A DNA stretch of 64,000 bases from Papaver somniferum (taxonomy: Eukaryota; Streptophyta; Magnoliopsida; Ranunculales; Papaveraceae), in the NCBI RefSeq assembly GCF_003573695.1, contig NC_039358.1:14322637-14386636 (forward strand), given 5' to 3'. The notes below the pieces were generated by a model. That model saw only the letters and a list, made by a program, of their open reading frames with translations, was not told where the DNA came from and searched no databases. How positions within the stretch are numbered: the first letter of the stretch is position 1; each line of letters begins with the position of its first letter. The translations under genes were made by a program, and so were the position numbers. Positions 44,768 through 55,382 of this stretch are shown here, piece after piece.

Positions 44768-47301
44768 TGTTAGAGAACTGCTCGGTCGAACTCGCATGCG
44801 TTGCTATCTCAAGCAGGTTTGTCAATGTTAGTGATCAAAACTATAAGTCTTGATTTCTAGCCTATTTATACATATCTCGGACTAGGACATAGTTTGTGTA
44901 GTTGAGCTTGGACTTCACGGTGCTTATCACTTGAAGACAAAGAACTACTAATGAGAGCTTGTGTAACTTCATCGACAAAAGGTATGTGGAGACTTAAACT
45001 CATCTATCACTTGGAAAGTCCATTTCTACTCTATATCCTATATTGAGACATAAGTCGTGTTACGATATAGTTTTATCTATACACATTTGAGATTTCGAGC
45101 TGAGTATATCTCGCTTACATATTTTTCGAAATATGTGTTGGTAAGCTTTCTCTTCGAACAAGTTCATCTTATATCATGAGAAAATTTCCGAGTAACATCT
45201 TACATGGTTTGTGTGAAACAATCATTTGGTGTAAGACTTGGAATGATTCGATAATGATTATTTAAATATCTTTAAAGTTGCTTTGATGCTAATAGTGTGT
45301 GAAAAACGGCTATTGTCATTATAGAAGAATGTTTCAATGAATGAAATAAAGAGTTTAGAATCCTGTAACCATCCTTGGATATAAGCATAGTGTGTTCGCA
45401 CATTAGTGTATAAGTCCAAAATCGGGAGCCTAAAGTATGCATACTTGTGTGTATACAAAAAGGTTGTAGGAGACTGGGTAAGTATGCGTATCCGTACGCA
45501 TACTGGCGGAAGTTCACGTCCGCGAATTTCTGCTGAGTTTGAAAACCAAAACCAAACTCATCCGGTTACCTAAAGTACGCATACTGGAGGAAAGTTCACG
45601 TCCGTGAATCTCTGCTGAGTTTGTAAACTAAAAAAAAACTCAAATCCGGTTACTTAAGTACGCATACCCGTACGCATACTTAAGTGGTTACTTTCTAAAA
45701 TCGGTTGTACATGGAACTAAAATATTTATCAATAAGGAATTCAATCTTTGCAAACCGTGGTTATAATTTTCATGTATCGATTCGAGTGAATCAAACCGAT
45801 TTTGCTTCAATTGTGTTCTTGTATAAATCCATGAGAATATAGCAATTTAACAACTCTTTAACTAGTTTCATTTGAGTCATTTGAACTAGTTGTGGCTAAG
45901 ATGAATAAGGTTGATATGAGAGTAATCATATGGCTAACCTCGTTAACTATTTGTAAACCAACATGGTGTACACGTTTGGGGTACGGTTACATAAACCTAA
46001 ATGAGGGTACATTTGATTTGTGTGTAACAAGCTAAGTTCGATCTAACGGTTGAAAGATATTAGCTTGAGTCTAATCAGGTTTTCATCTAACGATGAATAT
46101 TGAATGCTTTGTTACCAAGGTAACTTGGATTGCAAACCCTGATTTGAAAATTATATAAAGGAGAACTCTAGCAACTGGGAAACCTAATCCCCACACCTCC
46201 TGTGTGCTACTAGTTGCATAACTAGAGTCGATTTTCCTTTAACCTTAGGTTTCTTCTCGAGACCCTGTAGGTTAACGACTTGAAGACTTCATTGGGATTG
46301 TGAAGCCAGACCCAACTATTCTCTTTGTAGTTGCGTGATCTGATCTTGTTGTTTCTATCGTGATTGAGTGCAATTGTAAAATTGGCTTGATATTTATATC
46401 TCCGATAGGCAAGATAGAAAAGTAATCACAATCGCCTTCGTCTCATCGTTTGTGATTCCAGCATATATAACTTTTTTCGCTAGTCGATTAAGTTTATTGT
46501 GAAGTGATTGATAATACTAGGTTGTTCTTCGGGAATATAAGTCCGGTTTATCAATTGGTTCATGTTCATCTTGATTTATCAAAAGACGGAATAAAAACTC
46601 TTGGGTATTTTTGTGGGGGACAGATTTATTCAATCTTATAGACTTTTCTGTGTGAGACAGATTTGTTTGTCAAGTCTTCGACTTTGGGTCGTAGCAACTC
46701 TTGGTTGTGGGTGAGATCAGCTAAGGGAATAAAGTGTGTAGTATCCTGTTGGGATCAGAGACGTAAGGAGCTCAACTATACCTTTAATCAGTGTGAGATT
46801 TATTAGGGTTCGACTACAGTCCAGTCCGAAGTTATTTGGTAGTAGGCTAGTGTCTGTAGCGGCTTAATACAGTGTGGTGTTCAATCTGGACTAGGTCCCG
46901 GGGCTTTCTGCATTTGCGGTTTCCTCGTTAACAAAATTCTGGTGTCTGTGTTATTTCTTTTACGCATTATATTTTGTTATATAATTGAAATATCACAGGT
47001 TGTGCGTTAAGATCAATCAATTAGAATATCCAACCTTTGGTTATTGATTTACATTGATTGAGGCTTGAGTATTGGTCTTTGGTACCGTTCAAGTAATTCC
47101 TCTTATATTCAATCGGGCTCACAGATTTCTATTTGTTGATTGCGGATTGAATTAAGAGTTAGAGATATTAAAATCTTTGATATACTTTATTCTAGATTGA
47201 GCCTGACTGTCTAGTTGATTCTCTAGAAAGTGTATTGGAGTAAGTCCTCTCAGATTGCCAAACGAATTGTTGGGTGTGGTTGTTAGACCCCCGTATTTTT
47301 A
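44768..47301 (+). repeat. 3' LTR of the 8.8-kb Copia element
   Basis: 2534 bp, colinear with the 5' LTR, with scattered substitutions and small indels. It ends TTTTTA rather than TTTTCA. A TATA box lies at 46152-46158. The differences between the LTRs show the insertion is not very recent, but the target duplication is still perfect. Confidence 0.93.
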
Positions 47302-47375
47302 CTATCTACTACTTTGAAGATCAGCCGTAAAAAAATCAACGGATTTTCAGCTGTTGAAATTATGATTGGTAGATA

Positions 47376-49895
47376 GTGCGGAAATTGTGAAATAGGAAAA
47401 CAATCCACACTAGTGTTGTTGGTGAAAACGTGGGGGTACCAAAATACACCACCGACATTTTCTTAGGCAACCTGTATGTGCAAACTTAAATTCAATTCTG
47501 ATAGTTCAACTTTATGAATCTCAATCAAGGAATAATATTTAGAATTATTTCTCTTTCTCCCGCAATCAGAAAGTTTACAGAGACAAGTCCATGAACCTGA
47601 TTTGCGTGTGAGAGTACTTGGATGATTCCAAAAATAAATATTCAAGAATCAATCAAGTCGTATCCAACAAACAAGGATTGATGTATCTACTTTGATTGAT
47701 TAACGTAGAACCTGTGATATTTCAATTATAAAGATAAACAATATAATGCGGAAAAATAAATAACACAGACACCAGAAATTTTGTTAATGTGGAAACCACA
47801 AATGCAGAAAACCCCGGGACCTAGTCCAGATTGAAACACCAAACTTATTAATCCTCTATAGACACTAGCATATTACCAATTAACTTCGGACTGGATTGTA
47901 GTTGAGACCGAATTAAACCCTCACAACAATTCAGTTACAGTCGCGTTCATTACGCCTTTTGAATCCCAGCAGGACTCGGCGCAATTGATTCCCTTAGCTG
48001 ACGTCCTTTACAACCTAAAACTTACTTAAACTCAATTAAATACTTTAAACCAATCTTCCTCCCACAGATAAGCCTATATGGTGATTTCCTTTTTGATCGT
48101 AGATCAAGGTAAGACTGGAAATCGATAGCAAAACAAAAAGTCTAGCTAGCCTCAAAATCCGGACTTATGCTTCCCAAAGAGCAGCTTAGATTATTATTCA
48201 CCTGAGAAGTATTAAACCTTTGGAATCAACAAATCCTGAGACGAAGATAATTTTGCGTTTTCTATCTATCTTGATTGATTGAGCAAGCTCAACAATCAAA
48301 CAAGATCAGGATACTCGAACTATCAAGATAAAAGATAACTGGATCTGGCTTCACGAATCTGTATGAAGTCTTTTTAGTCGCTAACCCTAAAAGGGTTTTA
48401 GGAAGAAGGCGACTTTATTTTACAACTAGGACACACAAAGATAGTGTCGGGATTACAAAATCCCAGTTTCTTGAGGTTCCCCTTTTATGGACTTTCAAAG
48501 CATATGTTGCTTTAGGTTTAAGCTAAGATAGCTTTGGAACCAAGCAATCAATATCCACCGTTCGATGAATATTTGAAATGTAATTGACCTATACACTCTG
48601 GTTATGATGAACCATAACCGAACCGTGTACAAAGACATTGTTCATAAACTGTTAGCCGAAACTAGCCTATTGAACTATAAGCTTAATCATTTTCATAAAA
48701 ACTTAAGACTTTTAAGTTTGAATCACAACCATAGGTTATAATGTGATCAATCATATCTATATAGTGTTCATAGAGATTAATTCAAATGCTAATTATCTCA
48801 CAGAAATAATTTTATGTGCATCTGAAAATATTCTACAGGGTAAGTACGTGTACTTCAACCTTGTTCGTAACTATATTCGTCATGGTACATGTACCAGGTA
48901 TGTGTACCCTTAATACAAATATAAGTTCGAGGACATACAGAACTTTTTCGGTGTGCATACCGGGTATGGATACTGCACCGGTTGATTTTTGCCTTCAAAC
49001 GGTAGAACGCAATGATGATTGTCGTGATGTCCATTTCTCAACTACACTTCTATCCTAATGAGAGACTTAACCAATTGTAGACTTGAAATCAAGATATAGG
49101 TTTGACAACTAAATTTGACAACAAGATTGAGGTATAAACACTTGTGAGTTCGACCAAGCAATGTTCTAACATATGGTTATTTGAGATGAGTGAAGGAAAT
49201 TGTGAAAGTGGTATGTTTCTACAGCTAATTTACCAGAACTTGTCTTGAAAAATCATCCATTCTTTTGATTACTTGTGTAAATCCAAGTTGAAAAATAATT
49301 AAGTTATTTTAAGTTCATTTAACCTTCTGCACACTAAAAGTTATGGACCGCAAGTGTCTCAGCTCATCAATTTGCACCCATATACTCATGGGTTTAAAAA
49401 ATACTCATTGTAACAGGGCTAGTTGCAGAATAATCTGTTAAATGTATCATTGTTATTGTATCATGGATTTTTTATAACCGCAATTCAGTTATGGATTTTT
49501 TTTTACACCAGTCATGTTTCAAATTAACTTGTCGTCTATCCGAGAACTCTGTTTCTGCTTCTAAGAGAAAGATGGTTTTTCCTTATTTTGATCGAGTAAA
49601 TTCCGTACTAGAACGTGGTGTTTGGATTGATGATTATACTGATTGGGAGGAAGGTAACACCATAAAGGCCTAAAATCTTGCTCAAATACAACGACCACTT
49701 GAAGAAGCATCGTCTTTGATAGCAGTTGCTTTTTCAGGTAAAGGTTACTTTGGTTTTGAAACACAAATACTAAAATAATAAAGATGACCTTGACCCACAA
49801 CTAAGATTCTCGATTGAAATCTGTTTTACTTTCCCGATTTGGCATAGCTTTCAAAATACCCACCAGGTACGGATTTTTCTTGTCATTTTATGTGA
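47376..49895 (+). pseudogene. Duplicated 3' end of the IF-2 gene, interrupted by a solo LTR
   Basis: Sequence at 47376-47422 matches the IF-2 exon 11 part around GKTIHVGVV (32850-32930). After the LTR insertion, 49180 onward matches the end of exon 11, all of intron 11, exon 12 and about 130 bp of 3' untranslated region (32935-33640). Because intron 11 is retained, this is a DNA-level duplication and not a retrocopy. It is inactive: the intron acceptor CAG has become CGA (before 49596) and exon 12 has a stop at 49671 after DYTDWEEGNTIKA. Upstream exons are not seen; the 8.8-kb Copia element inserted about 75 bp before the surviving part. Confidence 0.9.
47423..49171 (-). mobile_element. Solo LTR (B-type) inserted in the IF-2 pseudogene
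   Basis: Bounded by TGAAAACGTGGGGG at 47423 and GTTCTAACA ending at 49171, i.e. a reversed TGTTAG...TTTTCA LTR of 1749 bp. It contains the reversed GGACTAGTCCCGGGG and CTCGTTAACAAAATT-type blocks of the 38.5-kb LTR but is shorter and diverged. IF-2-like sequence flanks both ends. A target duplication is not clear (GTTGG against TATGG). Confidence 0.85.
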
Positions 49896-50070
49896 AAATT
49901 TTATATTAAAAGCATAAATTTATTTCCCAATAAAAATGTTTTTAATAGCAGTTAGGTTTTTCTAAATTAAAATTAACTTTTTTATAGTTAATTTGACCGC
50001 TTTATGTTTCTGGTTTTAATGATGTTAACTACACAATAATACGTTGAGAGTTTCATATTGTGGATTTAAT
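49896..50070. other. Short AT-rich spacer
   Basis: Separates the IF-2 pseudogene from the TIR element. It contains a phrase (TTTTAATGATGTTAACTAC, about 50014) that resembles the outer edge of that element's left end. Confidence 0.4.
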
Positions 50071-50947
50071 GGTGTTAATTACGAACGCGCAATTGGGGGA
50101 TACTAAAACTAATTGGGGGATAGAGGAAAAAGACAAAAACGGGATTTAAATAGTAAAGCAAGGTCACCCCCTATCCATGTATTTTAACTAATTCCTAATC
50201 TGCCCCTCATTAATCATGTTTAATGGTTAATTATAATTAGTTAAGTTAATAGGTTCATTTGATGATGATTAGTATAAATCATTAACGTTGAATTTGTTGA
50301 TGCAACAACATTAAATCAAGATATTTATGATCATGAAGCTTTAGGTGAAGAACCAACCCAGGAAAGTAAACAAGTTGAACATACAAGTACTCCAATTACC
50401 CATGTATAGGTATTAATGTATTGAAATTTGATTTTTTCATTGAATCCGCCATTGTTACGCCTGAAAAACTCAGTGCCGGCATGGTCGATTTCCAAGTTTG
50501 AGGAAAAAATCATACAGAAAAATTTGTCTGAAATAACAAGTATCGACATGGTTTTCATCCTGAATAACCATGCCGGAACTCAGTATCGGCATGGTATTCA
50601 TCCTAAATAACCATGCCGGAACTCAGTATCGGCATGGTATTCATCCTATATAACCATGCCGGCACTCACTACCGGCATGGTCTTCATCCCTACTGAATGT
50701 AAAATAAAATAAAAGTGAGGATCCGGCAGAGAAGGGGAAGGGAATTTGAAAGGGAGCGAGAAATGTTTCGAATTTAAAAGGGAGTAGGGTATTTTTATGT
50801 TTGATTTAACTTTTATTGTTTTAAAGGGTAGTTTCGTATTTTCGCCCCCCAAAAAACACCCCTTAACAAACACTATTGGTTGGGGGAAGTAATTTATATC
50901 CCCCAATTAGTTTTACTATCCCTCAATCGCGTGTTCTTAATTACACC
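50071..50947. mobile_element. TIR transposon of about 880 bp carrying hairpin repeats
   Basis: The two ends are inverted repeats of about 50 bp with a few differences. Both include GAAC(G/A)CGC, a variable ATTG(G/A)GGGATA, and the exact inner block TAAAACTAATTGGGGGATA. No transposase is seen. A short acidic-looking frame around 50290-50400 (containing HEALGEEPTQES) is unrecognised. The superfamily is not evident, because a target duplication could not be fixed. Confidence 0.75.
50567..50690. repeat. Tandem hairpin array, ACCATGCCGG...CCGGCATGGT units
   Basis: Three 43-bp units each with arms ACCATGCCG(G) and (C)CGGCATGGT around an AACTCAGTAT-type loop, joined by ATTCATCCTAAATA. Degenerate half-copies lie at 50470-50560. 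Arms are perfect over 9, 9 and 10 bp. Confidence 0.88.
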
Positions 50948-52905
50948 GTAACCATATTTGATTACATATGTGTTAAAATATTTTCAAATAAAATCAGATT
51001 TATGTTGGAAAAATAAGATGAGAGAGATCATTTTTCTTTATATTTTGTTTTTCAAATGAAAAAAGTTTTTGTAAAAGAAAATAAATATGTGAGCAGTATT
51101 TGTTTTCAAATTCGTTGAGTATGTTTTTCCAAAATATGAGACGTGATACTTGAGCTTAAAGCCTTAGAGATTATAGATGTAAAAAATTACAGTAAATATC
51201 ATGTTTTGATTTTATTGCTTCATATTCTTGTTTTAGTAATAAAAAATAAGATTGTTGTTAGCAATCAAACTAGCGCACCATGTTTGTTTGATAATATGCT
51301 TAGTATAAAGTTGTAAATATATGACTTCATAACAATAGAACTTTACATCTTTGTTTGACACTTAATAGGGACTTGAGAATTAAATTTTAATTGATTTTTG
51401 TGTAATTATATAAGTGCATACTTTATTTATTTTTGGTTACAAATGCTCACATGTAAATAACTGTGACGAGTAATAAATTCATTTACTTGAACAAGTTTTT
51501 ATTTTTTTAATAAAAATTAAAAAATTTGTGAGCAAATACCAGAAATAAAGCAATGCGGGGAGTAACGTTTGTGTTGATGTCTTTGTTGGTGTGGAAAGAG
51601 TGGAAAATGGTTTATAACCAGTTGAGCTTTTAAATCAAATGAGGTATTTTTGATGAACTATTTGTAGTTATTATAGTAATCAAACAATTGCTTACTTGAT
51701 TGAAAATAAACTGATTATTCAATCTTAGAATGAATTGCACGGAAATAAGATATTTTGAATAGATACTTATTGTTTATGATTATAAATTTATGACTCATAT
51801 AAGTTTGATATTTATGATATAGAATTTGATACCAAACCGAAATCGAAAGAATAAGAAACCTAGTCAAAATAATTACCAGTACCAACTCTTATGAAAAAAT
51901 AAATATAATTTTGATTATAGCATTAAACCAAGCCTTTTGACTCGGCATTGCAAGGACATCAAATGTTATAACAATGTTTTTTAAGCTAAGTTCATGTGAA
52001 TTGTGAATAGGTAAGAGGTGGGTATACATTGGGGTCTCACGCGATATTTGTTTTGATATATTGTTCAAATGTTGAACCGAATCGTTTAAAAGAAAATGAT
52101 GTTGAGACATACTCACATCTCTAAAATTCTCGGTATTGATATAGTCTCAATGTTTACTTCGGGTAGAACTATCTTGTTAAAGATGTTCATACTTTCGAAA
52201 TGAGAAATAATCTAGTTTTCGTCTGTCTTATTATTAACAAGAATGAGATTACATATTTGTCAAATTTGATCATTAAACCACTACAACTGATATGTTATCA
52301 GTAAATATAATTTTTGAATCAAAAGGTCTAATCTTATCATAACATTACTTGAGTTTTGAATGTTTGTAATATGAGACTTTATAATGCTTTTAAGAAGGTA
52401 GTGAGTTAGTGATGAATATGAACATGTTGTCTTTTCTTCTAAACTTTGTAATAATTTTTTGAGTAACATGTTTCTAATTTTACCCAACTCACAAAATCAT
52501 GTGCACATTTAAATCTTGCTAGCTTGTAAATGTATCAAATGAAATAAAATATTTAAGAATTTTATAAGACATCTTCGTACGTCGAGTAGCTTGTATTGAT
52601 ATCAAATATAATTTTTTGAGTAATGAATTAGAAGACTAAGGCTATATAATTTATTTTTTTCAATTTTCATAATATATATTGTGTAAAATATTTTGGATTT
52701 ATATTATTGGTTTATTAGTTGTTTTTTTTTAAAAGGATTTTTGGATATTGTTTTTAAATTATTGATTCAGTCAAAAAATAGTGGGGGTTCAATATCCTAT
52801 GTTTTAACATCCTTGATTTATAATAGAGGAATTAGAAAACTGAAGGTGGCAATAAACAATTCACTAAGAATGATCCTACAAAAGTACATAAAGTGATACT
52901 AAATT
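50948..52905. other. AT-rich intergenic stretch, nothing recognised
   Basis: Two kilobases of strongly AT-rich sequence without any frame resembling a protein, no large repeats against the rest of the window, and no LTR or TIR ends that I could pair. Confidence 0.55.
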
Positions 52906-53660
52906 TTAGTCTTGAATATTAGATTGAGGCATCTGCATAATCACAATACTATCATTACTGCGAAGTAGATCAAATTGGGTAGGAAAACATGTTCCATGAA
53001 AACCGGTTGCATGATTTACGAAACTCGTGGAGCTTCCATTAGATTGGAGACATGTGTTCCTGAACGACCAGATAGATTGTTGTTGTAGATTGGTTAATGG
53101 AGATGTTTTTCCAATGAAACTCGGGAGTCCAGAGAGCAAGGGAACTTGAGTGTTATTGTTTACTTGGTGACCCATTCCAAACCTTGGTCTTGCTATCTTA
53201 CCACCAAACATGTTCCTTTGACTACCTACGTGCATGTTCAAGCCACCATGTCCAGTTGACCTGATGATTCCTGCTTGCCGTGAAGCAAAATTCTGTAGCA
53301 GGAGCTAGCCCGGAACAGTAAAGGTCTGAAGATTAAACTCATTAAGTGATGGCAAGGAACCATAACCAGAACTTGGAGAACCCACAAAAGGAGGACTAAA
53401 TCGATTTTGCGTTCCTCCACTAACCCTTTTAAAATATAACCTGTATTTCTGCACCGAATATCCAAATGGAAAAATTAGAAAACAAATAGAATCTTTAAAA
53501 AAAAATTGTTTAGAAACAATGAGCCATAAATAAAATAGAGAAGAAACAAATGATGCACGTAAATTCAAGTATAATTTACCTGGAGGTGGCTTGCTATATT
53601 TTCTCTAGTTAGCCCTAGAACATTCATCAACTCCAAAATTTTCTTGGGAACCGCCTCTGC
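52906..53660 (-). pseudogene. Type-B response regulator fragment (GARP domain onward)
   Basis: Minus strand. An exon at about 53658-53581 encodes [20 protein letters not shown] and ASHLQ, then a GT donor. The next exon, starting near 53440 after a CAG acceptor, reads KYRLYFKRVSGGTQNRFSPP and FVGSPSSGYGSL. Together these are the second half of the GARP (Myb-like) DNA-binding domain and the following linker of cytokinin-pathway type-B ARR transcription factors. An in-frame TAG (53305-53307) follows FNLQTFTVPG; the frame reopens and runs Gln/Asn-rich to 52906. The receiver domain and the first GARP exon are absent. It is a dead 3' fragment. Confidence 0.85.
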
Positions 53661-53848
53661 GATAACAATTGCTTATTATTTGGAAGATATCTTTTACTCA
53701 GAGTAACTTTGTTTTAAAAAGTTTTAATTTTTGCAAAAGGTTTCAGTGAGCCTATTGCTTTTAGATAAACAAACAGAGAATATATACATTATTGACACTG
53801 GCATTCATGTCGCTATTTTAACTTACAGTCTTGTATGTTCAGTGTTGC

Positions 53849-54260
53849 TGAAATGACGAGGGTACCAAGTATACCACAATCTTTTCGATATAACATACTA
53901 CAAACACACTTTTTATTATCTTATATATAAAAAAGATATCAAATGATTATCTCAACAAGATGTACACTTGATATATATAGTAAGTTCGAAATCGAACCAA
54001 TCTATGGGATCGTACCAAATGTTTGATTAACGTACAAGTGTATTTATTTATAAAAACAAAGCAATATAACTGGAAAGTAAAGTAAACCACACGGCACACA
54101 AGATTTTTTTAACGAGGAAAAAAACATATAAGAAAAATATCGGGACCTAATCCAGTTTTGAATGCTCTCATACTTAAGCCACTCTACAAATCGACTATAA
54201 TAATTGCATATATTTTTGATCTCATCTAATCACCATCCTACTAAAGAGGATTATTCTACT
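53849..54260 (-). mobile_element. Reverse-oriented B-type LTR fragment
   Basis: Starts TGAAATGACGAGGGTACC and follows the same order as other B-type LTR ends, including AACGAGGAAAAAAACAT and ATCGGGACCTAATCCAGT. About 400 bp remain and it is strongly diverged. Confidence 0.65.
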
Positions 54261-54437
54261 TGGCAGTCCAATAATTGTGTCGTCATTCCTTTGTGTTTCT
54301 CTTCTGGAACCTCACTTCTCTTGGTCAATATAGTCATGACTCATTAATCATTTTCATTATTTTACCCAACTATATTGCAGTCTACTCATATTAATTGAAG
54401 CCTATGAGAGAAGGAAAAAAAACAATCATTTTGAAGT

Positions 54438-54690
54438 AATTTTCGCAACTTTTTTGTTAATGACTAAATAGTACTCTACAACAGGCAGGTAAATGATCTG
54501 AGAGCAAGCACTAGCACAAATAATCCAAAAGGAAGATCCATTTGTTCATCATTAGATATAATCCAAAATTTTCGCAAATTTTTTATTAATGACTAAAAAG
54601 TACTCTACAACAAGCAGGTAAATGATCTGAGAGCAAGCACTAGCACAAATAATCCAAAAGGAAGATCCATCTGTTCATCATTAGATATAA
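54438..54690. repeat. Tandem duplication of about 127 bp
   Basis: A block containing AGGTAAATGATCTGAGAGCA and GGAAGATCCAT(T/C)TGTTCATC occurs twice head to tail (about 54438-54560 and 54568-54690) with only a few substitutions. It is noncoding. Confidence 0.85.
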
Positions 54691-55016
54691 TCCAAGAGAA
54701 TAATTTCATATAGAGGATGATCAGATAGGAAAAGAATCCCATTGCCTAACCCCGAAAGATTTGAGGAACGAGCTTAGGGCACATTTCTAAGGATGACTGA
54801 TGTACTAGTATTAATACATATGACAAATCAAATTGAACGACCTATCACAAAGTCTTATATTTTTGAGGATGGAAACTAGGAAATTTTATTCAACTTTGCC
54901 GAAAGCTTCTGACATTTCATTTTCAAGGCTCATCAAATTATAATTACCAAAGAAGTTTAAACATATACGATATTCAACCCAGATGTATAAATACATAAAC
55001 TGGAATGGAGGAGGAC

Positions 55017-55382
55017 CCCTCACACTCTTAAAATTCACAATATCTCACACTTTGGATATATTTTTCTTAATAAAAATTAAAACGATAAAGTATTTGAAGC
55101 TAATATTTTGGGGATATGCACGTCGTACAAAGCTCTACATACTAAAAAAAACACATTCAGAAATATCGAACCACGCCATCTACCAATCTTAATATTAATG
55201 GTGAAATTTGAGATATCATGAAAATAGGAATGTTCAAAATGAGAGATAGTGTGAAGTTTTTATAAAAAAAATGATAAAATAAGAATGTTCAAAATGAGAG
55301 ATAGTGTGAAATTTGGTTTTTACAAAAAAAAAAAAAAATAGTGTACAAAATGTGAGATATCATGAAAATAGGAGTGTGAGGG
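55017..55382. mobile_element. MITE of about 366 bp with CCCTCACACTC ends
   Basis: The left end CCCTCACACTC and the right end GAGTGTGAGGG are exact inverted repeats. Similarity continues inward through ATATCTCACA(C/T)TTTG over about 38 bp. Inside, AATGTTCAAAATGAGAGATA is duplicated (about 55230 and 55285). There are no coding motifs and no clear target duplication. Confidence 0.7.

Larger units (their letters stand above)
38504..47301 (+). mobile_element. Complete non-autonomous Copia-type LTR retrotransposon, 8.8 kb
   Basis: It is flanked on both sides by the 5-bp duplication CTATC (38499-38503 and 47302-47306). LTRs are 38504-40981 and 44768-47301, highly similar, starting TGTTAGAG and ending TTTTCA or TTTTTA. 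The tRNA-Met-type primer site is at 40984 and a GACAAAGGGAGAGAT polypurine tract is just before 44768. The 3.8-kb interior has a broken gag (41045-42530) and a second small ORF (42896-43303). No protease, integrase, reverse transcriptase or RNase H is present. Long LTRs and gag style suggest the SIRE/Maximus side of Copia. It must have relied on enzymes of an autonomous relative. Confidence 0.95.
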
